Below are positions 33,671 to 42,046 of a stretch of DNA of 64,000 nt, in pieces. Numbering within the stretch: position 1 is the first letter of the stretch; each line of letters starts with the position of its first letter. Below the pieces are notes generated by a model, which saw only the letters and a list, made by a program, of their open reading frames with translations, had not been told where the DNA came from and searched no databases. Position numbers and translations under genes: made by a program. Source of the stretch: Anaerolineales bacterium UBA2317 (GTDB taxonomy: Bacteria; Chloroflexota; Anaerolineae; Anaerolineales; Villigracilaceae). The stretch is from the NCBI GenBank assembly GCA_002345215.1, contig DDVH01000025.1, positions 13,119-77,118 on the forward strand, read 5' to 3'.

Positions 33671-33731
33671 ACAGAACAAATGTTCTGTTATAATCTTCGA
33701 TACCATTTTTCTTAAGATATAGGAGATTATC

Positions 33732-34124
33732 ATGAATCAAAATACAACTTGGGCAAAAACTATCAGTGCAATCACATTATTTGTTGAGGATTTAGAATCT
33801 ACAAAACAGTATTATCAAAATGTTTTTGGATTACCTATATTTTATGAAGACCCTAATTCAGCAGTCTTTAAATTTGGCGAGACATTAATCAATTTGTTGA
33901 AAATATCAGAAGCCAATGAACTAATTGAACCTGCTAAAGTAGCAAACCGTGAATCTGGTTCTCGTTTTGTTTTTACGATTCCAGTAGATGATGTAGATAA
34001 AATGTGTGCAGAATTAACATCTCGCGGAGTGAAATTGCTAAATGGTCCCATGGATAGACCTTGGGGCATTCGCACTGCAAGTTTTCTTGACCCTGCTGGC
34101 TATATTTGGGAAATTGCAAAGTAA
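33732..34124 (+). CDS. VOC (glyoxalase/bleomycin resistance) family protein
   Basis: 130 residues, two beta-alpha-beta-beta-beta units. AITLFVEDLESTKQYYQNVFGLP is the usual first unit (helix after the first strand), and GIRTASFLDPAGYIWEIAK the last, with a possible metal Glu at its end. The first metal position is not His. Members bind or transform small substrates; the exact role is unknown. AGGAG lies before the ATG. A terminator follows. Confidence 0.85.
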   Translation: MNQNTTWAKTISAITLFVEDLESTKQYYQNVFGLPIFYEDPNSAVFKFGETLINLLKISEANELIEPAKVANRESGSRFVFTIPVDDVDKMCAELTSRGVKLLNGPMDRPWGIRTASFLDPAGYIWEIAK

Positions 34125-34140
34125 TAAGTTTTGTCTGATA

Positions 34141-34175
34141 AAGAACTCCGAGAATATTCTCGAAGTTCTTTTTTT
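34141..34175 (+). terminator. Intrinsic terminator
   Basis: An inverted repeat, AAGAACT...CGAGAATATTCTCG...AGTTCTT, with one mismatch pair, followed by seven T. Confidence 0.85.
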
Positions 34176-34199
34176 GATGATACATAACGCCCAAGCGGG

Positions 34200-34205
34200 T
34201 ATAAT
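34200..34205 (+). promoter_or_regulatory. -10 box of the phosphohexomutase gene
   Basis: TATAAT, about 33 nt before the ATG, with a TTTTAGGAG ribosome site in between. A TTGATG at 34174 is at a 20-nt spacing, longer than ideal. Confidence 0.45.
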
Positions 34206-34237
34206 TTCGCAAGTTATTATTTTTTAGGAGCATTGAT

Positions 34238-35668
34238 ATGGCACAAAAATTAAAATTTGGAACAGATGGCTGGCGTGGGGTCATTGCAGAAGATTATACA
34301 TTTGATAATGTCCGCAGAGCCGCACAAGGCTTTGCTTCATATATGCTATCCATTGGCAAAAAAGGTCAATGGATTGTGGTTGGGCATGATATGCGTTTTG
34401 CGAGTGAACATTTCGCCGCCGCAGTTGCGGAAGTGTTAGCAGGCAATGGTTTGAAAGTTTATTTAACAGATGGTGCAACCCCAACCCCAGTCATTGCTTA
34501 TGCTGTGGTTGATAAAAAAGCCGCAGGCGCAGTGAACATTACAGCAAGTCACAACCCACCCACTGACAATGGATTCAAAGTCCGTAACGAAACAGGTGGT
34601 GCCATTGACCCTGAAGGTTTAAAACAAATTGAAGCAGGCATTCCAGATGATATCAAAGATGTGAAGCGAAAAAATTATAAAGAAGCTGAATCTGCTGGTG
34701 AAATTGTCAAGTTTGATGCGGCGACTCCATACATTGAACATCTCACTCGTGATGGATTAATTGATTTGGGACCCATCAAAGATGCTGGATTAACTGTTAT
34801 GGTAGATACGATGTGGGGCAATGGCGCGGGTTGGTTTCCACGTTTGTTAGCAGGTGGAAAAACAAAAGTGATTGAAATTCATAATGAACGTAATCCATCT
34901 TTTCCTGAGATGAAACGACCAGAACCGATTCAACCGAACATTGATGTTGGTCTACGCGCTACAGTGGAGAATAAGGCTGACGTTTTGTTAATCACCGATG
35001 GTGATGCTGACCGTTGTGGAATTGGTGATGAAAATGGAAATTTCATTAATCAATTGCGTGTTTATGCTTTGCTTGCTTATTATTTACTTGAAATTCGCAA
35101 AGAACGTGGTGACATTGTAAAGACTTTGTCTACAACAGGTATGTTGAACAAACTTGGTGAAATTTATGGAGTTCCTGTCCATGAGACAGGTGTTGGATTT
35201 AAATATGTCGCCCCGAAAATGACAGAAACAAATGCATTAATCGGCGGCGAAGAATCAGGTGGTTATGCATTTCGTGGAAACGTGCCAGAACGCGATGGAA
35301 TCTTAGCAGGTTTATACATGCTTGACTTTATGGTCAAGACTGGAAAGAAACCAACCGAATTACTCAAAGATTTATTTGCAAAAGTTGGCGGCGAATATTT
35401 CTATGACCGTGTGGATAGTCCATTTAGTGGTGACCCTGAAGCACGTAAGAAAATTATTCGTGATAACAATCCTTCAACTTTAGGTGGGTTAAAAGTTGTT
35501 GATTTAATTACAGTAGATGGTTTTCAATACAAACTTGAAGACGGTGGCTGGATGTTGATTCGTTTTTCAGGAACAGAACCGATTTTACGTGTATATACTG
35601 AGACACGTCATCAAGATAAAGTCAAAGCAATTTTGGAAGACGGTCTCAAAGTTGCGGGAATAAAATAA
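34238..35668 (+). CDS. Phosphoglucomutase / phosphomannomutase family protein
   Basis: 476 residues, alpha-D-phosphohexomutase. The four domain motifs are intact: the catalytic serine loop TASHNPPTDNG, the metal loop TDGDADRCG, the sugar-binding GGEESGGYAF and the phosphate-binding RFSGTEPILR. It interconverts hexose 1- and 6-phosphates for glycan or storage-sugar synthesis. The serine-loop form and length fit phosphoglucomutase/phosphomannomutase rather than GlmM; the preferred sugar is not decided here. TTAGGAG precedes the ATG; terminated by a strong hairpin. Confidence 0.93.
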   Translation: MAQKLKFGTDGWRGVIAEDYTFDNVRRAAQGFASYMLSIGKKGQWIVVGHDMRFASEHFAAAVAEVLAGNGLKVYLTDGATPTPVIAYAVVDKKAAGAVNITASHNPPTDNGFKVRNETGGAIDPEGLKQIEAGIPDDIKDVKRKNYKEAESAGEIVKFDAATPYIEHLTRDGLIDLGPIKDAGLTVMVDTMWGNGAGWFPRLLAGGKTKVIEIHNERNPSFPEMKRPEPIQPNIDVGLRATVENKADVLLITDGDADRCGIGDENGNFINQLRVYALLAYYLLEIRKERGDIVKTLSTTGMLNKLGEIYGVPVHETGVGFKYVAPKMTETNALIGGEESGGYAFRGNVPERDGILAGLYMLDFMVKTGKKPTELLKDLFAKVGGEYFYDRVDSPFSGDPEARKKIIRDNNPSTLGGLKVVDLITVDGFQYKLEDGGWMLIRFSGTEPILRVYTETRHQDKVKAILEDGLKVAGIK

Positions 35669-35670
35669 AG

Positions 35671-35710
35671 TAACAAAGTGGCAGTCATTTCTATGACTGC
35701 CACTTTGTTA
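35671..35710. terminator. Bidirectional terminator
   Basis: TAACAAAGTGGCAGTCA (17 bp) pairs perfectly with its complement across a 6-nt loop, between convergent genes. Confidence 0.8.
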
Positions 35711-35714
35711 TGTG

Positions 35715-36278
35715 TTAATTCAGTAAACTTGAAATGATAGCAAACAACATACCTGCTACAATAATAATGATTACGGGCCATAGGTTTAGTGGTTCATTTC
35801 GTTGAGGCTGGGTTTCCTCGCTTTTTTCTCCATTTTTATCTGTGTCTTTTACACTTGATTTACCACGAGATGAACTTATAAAATAACCAATCACCCCTAT
35901 AACCACGATCAAGAACAATATTGGGCCACCTAAAAACGCCAGTAAAAAAATAAAACCTTCAGGTCCAAATATCAGCAATGAAAATACCAATCCAATAAGG
36001 ATTATCCAGCCGTACACTTTTAAAAATTTCTGGGAGGCAGAATTAGAATCTTTTGACTCTCCGTCCCCCTTGGATTCATTAATAGGGACATTATGCGCCT
36101 GCAATGCCTTTTTAGCTTCTCTTGCTACTAAGAAATCTGAATCATTAATAGTTTCAAGTAAAGCATCTATGGCACTTTGGGGAATCGTTTTCATCCGACG
36201 TAATGAACGACACGCATCAAAGCGCTTATTTCCACTATCACTTTTCAAATCTTCTATATATTTTTCGATACTATCCAT
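35715..36278 (-). CDS. HEAT-like repeat and membrane protein, function unknown
   Basis: 187 residues. The first ~65 residues form two HEAT-like helical units (RFDACRSLRRMK and SDFLVAREAKKALQAHN), followed by a charged linker, then two or three membrane helices (YGWIILIGLVFSLLIF, FIFLLAFLGGPILFLIVVI, and at the C-terminus). The ATG at 36278 has GAGGT 5 nt upstream and is preferred to the ATG at 36290. Divergent from tatD. No named family. Confidence 0.7.
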   Translation of the reverse strand: MDSIEKYIEDLKSDSGNKRFDACRSLRRMKTIPQSAIDALLETINDSDFLVAREAKKALQAHNVPINESKGDGESKDSNSASQKFLKVYGWIILIGLVFSLLIFGPEGFIFLLAFLGGPILFLIVVIGVIGYFISSSRGKSSVKDTDKNGEKSEETQPQRNEPLNLWPVIIIIVAGMLFAIISSLLN

Positions 36279-36316
36279 GAATGACCTCAAAATGTTTATT
36301 GAAAACCTGACAGCAT

Positions 36317-36322
36317 TATAAT
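36317..36322 (+). promoter_or_regulatory. -10 box of a leaderless tatD transcript
   Basis: TATAAT, 6 nt, ATG. No ribosome site is possible between. Confidence 0.55.
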
Positions 36323-36328
36323 GTATTC

Positions 36329-37150
36329 ATGCAACTCACAGACACCCACTGTCATTTAGACTATCATAAATTCAACGCAGACCGCGAGGAAGTGATTCAA
36401 CGTGCGAATGATTCGGGATTGATAAAACTTCTGGTTCCAGGACTCCAGCATAAATCAAGTAAAGAGGCGGTGTTATTAGCAGAAAAATATCCAAGCGTGT
36501 ATGCGGCTGTGGGGTTTCATCCAACTGATTTGGAAGAATTTAATCCACAAACATTTGATGAAGTAAAGAAACTTGCCACCCATCCAAAAGTGGTTGCGAT
36601 TGGCGAAATTGGCATTGACTATTATTGGGTCAAAGAAAAAGAGAAGCGTGAGTTTCAGCACGAAGCCTTGAAACAGCAATTGAATTTTGCCAAAGAAGTG
36701 AATAAACCTGTCATCATCCACATGCGCGAAGAAAATGATGCTTGGTTTGGTGAAGCCTCTGTGGATTTATTAAACATTTTGGAAGAATGGCAAAAAAGTT
36801 TAACGGGTGAGTTGGCAGAAAAACCTGGAGTGCTTCATTCATTTAATGGCACTCTCGAAACCACTCAAAAAGGCTTGGACTTAAATTTTTACATCGGCGT
36901 GACGGGACCAGTCACTTATAAAAACGCAGATAAAAAGAGAGAAATTGTCAAACAACTGCCTTTGGACAGGCTTCTGATTGAGACAGATTCGCCATTTTTA
37001 AGCCCTGTTCCCGTTCGTGAAAAAAGGAACGAACCCTCGTACATTTTGCACATTGCTGATAGAATAGCAGAAATCCATTCCAAAAGCCCGGCGGAGATTG
37101 CCGCAATCACAACACAAAACGCGGCTCGACTCTTTGCTTGGGGAGACTGA
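36329..37150 (+). CDS. tatD: TatD family metal-dependent deoxyribonuclease
   Basis: 273 residues. The metal-binding signature DTHCHLDY opens the protein; AVGFHPTD, IGEIGIDYYW, VIIHMRE, HSFNGT and IETDSPFLSP follow in the usual order. The family has 3'-5' exonuclease activity and is linked to DNA repair and quality control. The ATG sits 6 nt after TATAAT, implying a leaderless start. Its stop adjoins the ATG of the polyprenyl synthase, so the two are coupled. Confidence 0.95.
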   Translation: MQLTDTHCHLDYHKFNADREEVIQRANDSGLIKLLVPGLQHKSSKEAVLLAEKYPSVYAAVGFHPTDLEEFNPQTFDEVKKLATHPKVVAIGEIGIDYYWVKEKEKREFQHEALKQQLNFAKEVNKPVIIHMREENDAWFGEASVDLLNILEEWQKSLTGELAEKPGVLHSFNGTLETTQKGLDLNFYIGVTGPVTYKNADKKREIVKQLPLDRLLIETDSPFLSPVPVREKRNEPSYILHIADRIAEIHSKSPAEIAAITTQNAARLFAWGD

Positions 37151-38116
37151 ATGAATGCTATTACTTTTATCTCACCCGTAACCGAAGAAATTAAACTTGT
37201 CGAAGAACGCATGCGCGAACAAGCGGATTCTGCTCATGCCGATTTACGCGCCGCGCTTGAGCATTTGATGAAAGCCGGAGGCAAACGCATCCGCCCTACC
37301 CTCGGCTTGCTCGTTGGAAACATGCTGGGTGCCCCGCTTGAAAAATTGGTTACACTTGGCGCGGCAGTTGAACTTCTTCACACTGCCACACTCGTGCATG
37401 ATGATTTAATTGATGGATCTTTGCTTCGTCGTGGAACTCCAACACTCAATGCACGTTGGGCTCCACCTGCAACAGTTCTAACTGGTGATTTTATTTTCGC
37501 TCGTGCCGCCAAACTCGCCGCCGAAACTGATGATTTGCGATTGATGAATCTGTTTGCAGATACACTTTCGATTATCGTCAATGGTGAGTTAACTCAAATG
37601 TTCAGCTCTCGTGGATTAATTAATCGAGATAATTATTACAAACGAATTTATGCCAAAACTGCTTCATTGTTTGAAATGACTTCACATGCGGCGGCAATGG
37701 TCAGCCCTGCAAGTGAAGAAACGATTAAATGCATGCGTGAATTTGGATATCAACTCGGCATGGCATTTCAAATTGTGGATGATATTTTGGATTTCACCGG
37801 CGACCAAACTTCTGTCGGAAAACCCATCGGTTCAGACTTACATAACGGCTTGGTCACGCTCCCCGGCATTTACTACACAGAATCCAATCCCACCGACCCA
37901 GACATTCTCTCCCTTGCCAACGGCGGCTGGACAAATCACGAAAACATGACCCGCCTTGTAGATAACATCCGTGCAAGTGATTCTGCTCATAAAGCCATGC
38001 AAGAAGCCGAAAATTATGTGGACCGCGCCATTGCTTGTTTAGAAAATATCCAACCTTGTGCTGAACGTGATGCATTAGAAAATTTAGCAAAATATATTGT
38101 TGATCGTAAAATCTAA
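37151..38116 (+). CDS. Polyprenyl diphosphate synthase
   Basis: 321 residues, trans-isoprenyl diphosphate synthase. The first Asp-rich motif is HDDLIDGSLLRRG near residue 80 and the second VDDILDFTGD near residue 210, with GGKRIRP at residues 44-50. It condenses IPP onto an allylic diphosphate to give geranylgeranyl or longer chains for quinones or undecaprenyl-type carriers; the chain length is not decided by the residues seen. It starts directly after the tatD stop and ends in a nonamer repeat. Confidence 0.93.
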   Translation: MNAITFISPVTEEIKLVEERMREQADSAHADLRAALEHLMKAGGKRIRPTLGLLVGNMLGAPLEKLVTLGAAVELLHTATLVHDDLIDGSLLRRGTPTLNARWAPPATVLTGDFIFARAAKLAAETDDLRLMNLFADTLSIIVNGELTQMFSSRGLINRDNYYKRIYAKTASLFEMTSHAAAMVSPASEETIKCMREFGYQLGMAFQIVDDILDFTGDQTSVGKPIGSDLHNGLVTLPGIYYTESNPTDPDILSLANGGWTNHENMTRLVDNIRASDSAHKAMQEAENYVDRAIACLENIQPCAERDALENLAKYIVDRKI

Positions 38117-38151
38117 TTAGTCTTATTGGTCTAACAAGTCTTACTGGTCAT
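38112..38151. repeat. Nonamer tandem repeat
   Basis: Four to five 9-nt units of the TGGTCTAAC / TAGTCTTAT type directly after the polyprenyl synthase stop; same family as the left half of the element at 24567. Confidence 0.7.
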
Positions 38152-38176
38152 TTTTCAACCTTCCAACTTTTAAACT

Positions 38177-38674
38177 ATGAAAAAACCATTTCGTTTTAAC
38201 GTCGGATTTATTATCCATGAAGAAGTCGGTTATAACCACGACTTCCCTTTTGAGTTTGATGAAATTGCTTTAGATGACCTTGAATTGCGAAACTTCTCAG
38301 GGGTTGCCAATGTTGGCAAAACCCCACAAGGATTAATCCTGCAAGCAGAATTTTCTGCCGAAACTAGTTTGGAATGTGTTCGTTGTTTAACCAAATTTGA
38401 ACATCAATTAGATTGGTCTTTTACTGAACTATATGCTTTCGATAAACGTTCTGAAATAGAAACTGAACTCCTCTTGCCTGAAGACGCTCACTTAGATTTA
38501 GCAGAACTTATTCGTGATTATGCCTTGCTAGAAATTCCCATCAGCCCCATCCATGATGAAAATTGCAAAGGCTTATGCCCAGAGTGTGGTCAGAATTTGA
38601 ACCTCAAAGATTGTGGTCACAGACCCCCTGAACCTGATTCTCCGTTTGCGAAGCTGAAAGATTTGTTGGAATAA
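38177..38674 (+). CDS. yceD: DUF177 (YceD) family protein
   Basis: 165 residues. YceD features: the mid-protein C-x2-C in ECVRCLTKFEH, DLAELIRDYALLEIPISP, and the C-terminal zinc pair CKGLCPECGQNLNLKDC. The family is tied to ribosomal large-subunit rRNA accumulation and normally sits beside rpmF; here rpmF is not adjacent, the next gene being a membrane glycosyltransferase. No ribosome site is obvious before the ATG. Confidence 0.88.
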   Translation: MKKPFRFNVGFIIHEEVGYNHDFPFEFDEIALDDLELRNFSGVANVGKTPQGLILQAEFSAETSLECVRCLTKFEHQLDWSFTELYAFDKRSEIETELLLPEDAHLDLAELIRDYALLEIPISPIHDENCKGLCPECGQNLNLKDCGHRPPEPDSPFAKLKDLLE

Positions 38675-38683
38675 ACTTTTCAG

Positions 38684-39898
38684 ATGAGTATAGAAACAAG
38701 CAAAACTTTTAAGATTTTAAGTAGTGTTATCGCCCTGATTTTGCTTGCTTCAATGTTTCATTGGCGGGCATCTCAAAATTATAAAAACGCGGATTATTAC
38801 AACTCAAATTTCTTTGTTTTTTGGCTATCTGGTAAATTAATGCTAGATGGAGAAAGTCCGTATAATCCTGAAGATTGGTCTAATGGACATGAAAAATATG
38901 GAACCATCACACCAAAAGAACCTACATTCCTATATCCATTACCCCTTGTATTGTTCTTAACTCCGCTTGGATTTTTATCACTGGGTCAAGCCTATTATGT
39001 TTGGCAAATAATTAGTCAAGTGATTATCGGATTTGTTGTATATTCTTTATTAAGTCGCTGGAAATCTAGTGCACATTCTCGCTTGTTAATCCCTATTGTC
39101 GTATTTCTTTTATATTTCGGTCCCATATACCTAACCTTGCAAATTGGTTCTATAGGAGCAATTAGTCTTTTATTCCTTTTTGGGGGATTAAATTTTCTTG
39201 ATAGAAAAAATCTTTTTATAGCTGGTTTATTACTTTCTTTCACGATGCTTAAACCCTCACAAGGGGTTATGATTTTATTTTTACTAGGCACTTTTTTTCT
39301 TTTAACAAAACAATGGAAATTCATCTATGGAATGATTGTTGGTGGAATCCTACTATTAATATTAGGAATAGCATTAAATCCGAACTGGGTATCTATTTTT
39401 ATAAATAGTAGTCAAGCCGCATTTGACCGTAGATTAGGTGTTCAATCAAACGTGTGGAGTTTTTCATACCTTGCATGCAATGGAAACTCTACTTGCTATT
39501 CTATTCTTGGAGCAAGTGGGATGCTGATTTTATTAGTCGCTACAATTTATTATTTATGGCGAAATCATTCAAAAATTAGCAATTGGGAAATGTTAAATCT
39601 CATCATCCCAATTTCTTTCGTTGCCACATTGTATTTATGGGCGTATGATCAAATTCTATATATATTACCCATTGTGTGGATTATCGGAACTTTTGTTGAA
39701 AAAAGTAGGAGCTATATTTTCCCTATTATCTTTCTGGTTATTTTAGATTTGTATTCTCTGTTTGCACTCTTGCAACAAGCCACTACAAGTCATGACTTAT
39801 GGAGTTTAGGAACAACTATTTTAGTTCTTCTATTTTGTTTCATTGCATACAAAATGAAACAAAAACCTGCTATTGACAAACTCGCTTCGTCTGCCTAA
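38684..39898 (+). CDS. GT87/DUF2029-like membrane glycosyltransferase
   Basis: 404 residues with about ten hydrophobic helices. The N-terminal extracytoplasmic loop DGESPYNPEDW followed by PTFLYPLPLVLFLTPLGFL matches the pattern of polyprenol-phosphate-sugar-dependent GT87 transferases, in which a loop Asp near the first helix is the catalytic base. It likely transfers a sugar from a lipid carrier outside the membrane. It follows the yceD gene by 9 nt. The promoter of the next small unit is inside its last codons. Confidence 0.7.
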   Translation: MSIETSKTFKILSSVIALILLASMFHWRASQNYKNADYYNSNFFVFWLSGKLMLDGESPYNPEDWSNGHEKYGTITPKEPTFLYPLPLVLFLTPLGFLSLGQAYYVWQIISQVIIGFVVYSLLSRWKSSAHSRLLIPIVVFLLYFGPIYLTLQIGSIGAISLLFLFGGLNFLDRKNLFIAGLLLSFTMLKPSQGVMILFLLGTFFLLTKQWKFIYGMIVGGILLLILGIALNPNWVSIFINSSQAAFDRRLGVQSNVWSFSYLACNGNSTCYSILGASGMLILLVATIYYLWRNHSKISNWEMLNLIIPISFVATLYLWAYDQILYILPIVWIIGTFVEKSRSYIFPIIFLVILDLYSLFALLQQATTSHDLWSLGTTILVLLFCFIAYKMKQKPAIDKLASSA

Positions 39899-39901
39899 AA
39901 T
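39873..39901 (+). promoter_or_regulatory. Consensus promoter of a small transcript
   Basis: TTGACA (39873-39878), 17-nt spacer, TAAAAT (39896-39901), then 7 nt to an ATG at 39909. It lies over the end of the preceding gene. Confidence 0.75.
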
Positions 39902-39908
39902 ATTGACT

Positions 39909-39995
39909 ATGAAATTCACTTCCGCTTTCCCAATGGTGCCAATGACCATGGCCATGCAAATGGAGATGTTCACCTGCGCCAAATGGAAAGCATAA
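39909..39995 (+). CDS. Candidate 28-residue Met-rich leaderless small protein
   Basis: Too short for ordinary gene calling. It begins MKFTSAFPMVPM, continues TMAMQMEMFTCAKWKA, and has seven Met and one Cys in 28 residues; Met-x-Met spacing of this kind is found in Cu(I)-binding peptides. It sits exactly where a leaderless message from the consensus promoter at 39873 would start, and a terminator follows at 40015, so the unit is about 140 nt. The alternative frame ending GCPFCGQPFCL runs through the terminator stem and lacks a normal start. It could also be a non-coding RNA. Confidence 0.5.
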   Translation: MKFTSAFPMVPMTMAMQMEMFTCAKWKA

Positions 39996-40014
39996 GTTTT
40001 GTATCAAAGAATAC

Positions 40015-40046
40015 AGGCTGTCCATTTTGCGGACAGCCTTTTTGTT
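40015..40046 (+). terminator. Intrinsic terminator of the small transcript
   Basis: AGGCTGTCC / GGACAGCCT, 9-bp stem, 7-nt loop, then TTTTTGTTT. Confidence 0.9.
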
Positions 40047-40058
40047 TATAAATCACAT

Positions 40059-40151
40059 GTCATTGCGAGGCAACGTCTGCCTGCCGAAGCAATCTCAAAG
40101 TTGATTAGGAGATTGCTTCGCCGCAAAACAAAAGCGCGGCTCGCAACGACA
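40059..40151. repeat. Interspersed inverted repeat, CATTGCGAGG family
   Basis: TGTCATTGCGAGG at the left and CTCGCAACGACA at the right, with inner arms CGAAGCAATCTC and GAGATTGCTTCG. The same kind of repeat is frequent in unrelated bacterial genomes. Single copy in this window. Confidence 0.85.
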
Positions 40152-40172
40152 TAAAAAATATGGAGTTATACA

Positions 40173-41963
40173 ATGACTGAAAATATATTAATCGCCATCG
40201 CTTGGCCCTATTCAAACGCAGAAATTCATGTGGGCAATATCACTGGTTCACATTTGCCGGGTGATATTGTCGCACGTTATCACAGACTCAAAGGGAATAA
40301 AGTTCTCGTCGTCTCAGGGACAGATTCTCACGGCACGCCTGTTGTCATCGCCGCAGATAAAGAAGGAAAGCCTGTTGAAGAAGTATATAAAAAATATCAT
40401 GAGTCTTTTATTGAAGTATTCAAAGGTTATGGCATCACGTACGATTTATTCACAACCACTCATAGCGAAAATCATTTCAAAGTTTCGCAATCTGTGTTTC
40501 TTGCTTTGCAAAAAAATGGATTCTTGTTCAAAGAATTTAGCAAGCAATGGTACTCCCCTAGTGCAAATAAATTTCTACCAGACAGATATGTTGAAGGGAC
40601 TTGTTACATCTGCGGATTTGAAAGTGCACGTTCTGACCAATGTGACAATTGTGGCAATGTACTTGAGCCTGAGAAGTTAAAAAATCCGCGCGCAAAGACG
40701 GGTGATGGTGCACTTGAATTACGAGATACCGAACATTTTTATCTTGATTTATCTAAGCTTGAACCTGATGTTAAAAACTTTTTGAAAGAACGTGCTGAAC
40801 ATTTTCGAGATACAGTCTTAGGCGAATCACTTGGAAAGATTGAAGCCGAAGGACTCAAACCACGTCCCATCACACGTGATTTGGATTGGGGCATTCCTGT
40901 TCCAGTTAATGATTCTGCTTGGGACACGAAAAAACTGTACGTCTGGTTTGAAGCGGTTATAGGATATTTATCAGCTCCGATTGAGTGGAGTCAAGTATCA
41001 GGTCAGAATGAAGCGTGGCGTGATTGGTGGACGAATCCAAAAGCGAAGCAATATCATTTCATCGGGAAAGATAACATCTTCTTTCACACATCGTTGTGGC
41101 CCGCAGAATTAATGGGCGTGAATGAGCAGTTCACAGAAATTTTTGCGGGTGATAAAACAAAATTAACATTGCCGTATGATGTGCCAGCGAATCAATTTAT
41201 GAATCTTGAAGGTCAAAAAATTAGCGGCTCGCGCAATTGGGCGGTGTGGGGACTCGATGCATTGACTCGTTATGACCCCGATGCGTTGCGATATTATCTG
41301 ACTGCCAATATGCCTGAAAACAAAGACAGCGATTGGGATTGGGCAGAGTTTGTGGCGCGCAATAACAATGAACTGGTTGCCAATTGGGGCAACTTGGCGA
41401 ATCGTGTTTTGTCGTTTTGTTATAAAAATTGGGATGGGCATGTGCCAGATGTAGATTTAAAAACGCTTCGCGGCTCTGACCTCGACCTGCTTGCTGTGAT
41501 TGAAAATGGATTCAAACTTGTAGGCGACTTAATAGAAGCCGTGCAACTTCGTTCAGCATTGAGCGAAGCCTTGAAACTCGCTACATCCGTGAATCAATAT
41601 TTGGATGTCAATGCGCCATGGTCTGCTGTGAAGACAGATAAAGAAGGTGCAGGCAAAACGATATACACAGCCTTGAAAGCAATTGACTCATTGAAAGTCA
41701 TCTTCTCACCTTTCTTGCCATTTACCTCCGAAAAGTTACATGGATTCTTTGGTTATGAAACTCCATTGTTCGGTGAGCAATTCACCGAAGATGTGACCGA
41801 TTCTCTCGGCACGCATAAAGTGTTGAGATATAAGGGAATTGAAAATGTTTACTGGAAGCCGAGTGACTTGAAGCCTGGTTCTAAATTGAATCAGCCTGGT
41901 CCGCTGTTTAAGAAGTTGGAAGAGAGTGTGATTGAGGAAGAACGGGCGAGGTTAGGAAAATAA
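40173..41963 (+). CDS. metG: Methionyl-tRNA synthetase
   Basis: 596 residues, class I synthetase. The N-terminal ATP site is AWPYSNAEIHVGN, the zinc knuckle is CYICGFESARSDQCDNCG, and the KMSKS loop reads KISGSRNWAVW, a form seen in a subset of MetRS. WGIPVP, GKDNIFFH and LYVWFEAVIGYL are present. There is no C-terminal EMAP/tRNA-binding extension. GGAG lies before the ATG. A long palindromic terminator follows. Confidence 0.95.
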   Translation: MTENILIAIAWPYSNAEIHVGNITGSHLPGDIVARYHRLKGNKVLVVSGTDSHGTPVVIAADKEGKPVEEVYKKYHESFIEVFKGYGITYDLFTTTHSENHFKVSQSVFLALQKNGFLFKEFSKQWYSPSANKFLPDRYVEGTCYICGFESARSDQCDNCGNVLEPEKLKNPRAKTGDGALELRDTEHFYLDLSKLEPDVKNFLKERAEHFRDTVLGESLGKIEAEGLKPRPITRDLDWGIPVPVNDSAWDTKKLYVWFEAVIGYLSAPIEWSQVSGQNEAWRDWWTNPKAKQYHFIGKDNIFFHTSLWPAELMGVNEQFTEIFAGDKTKLTLPYDVPANQFMNLEGQKISGSRNWAVWGLDALTRYDPDALRYYLTANMPENKDSDWDWAEFVARNNNELVANWGNLANRVLSFCYKNWDGHVPDVDLKTLRGSDLDLLAVIENGFKLVGDLIEAVQLRSALSEALKLATSVNQYLDVNAPWSAVKTDKEGAGKTIYTALKAIDSLKVIFSPFLPFTSEKLHGFFGYETPLFGEQFTEDVTDSLGTHKVLRYKGIENVYWKPSDLKPGSKLNQPGPLFKKLEESVIEEERARLGK

Positions 41964-42005
41964 AAAGTAATCAGTACATTATTATTCAATATAATGACTA
42001 ACTCT

Positions 42006-42046
42006 AAACTGACTTGCCTCTCTTAAGAGAGGCAAGTCAGTTTTTC
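42006..42046. terminator. Strong bidirectional terminator
   Basis: A perfect 38-nt palindrome, AAACTGACTTGCCTCTCTT and its complement, followed by T on both strands. It separates metG from the convergent TIR gene, whose stop codon overlaps its edge. Confidence 0.9.

Noticed and set aside
39905..40047. Alternative frame reading ...CPFCGQPFCL, resembling a rubredoxin-like Cys knuckle
   Set aside because: It passes through the terminator stem, which itself produces the Cys codons, and it lacks an ATG, GTG or TTG start.
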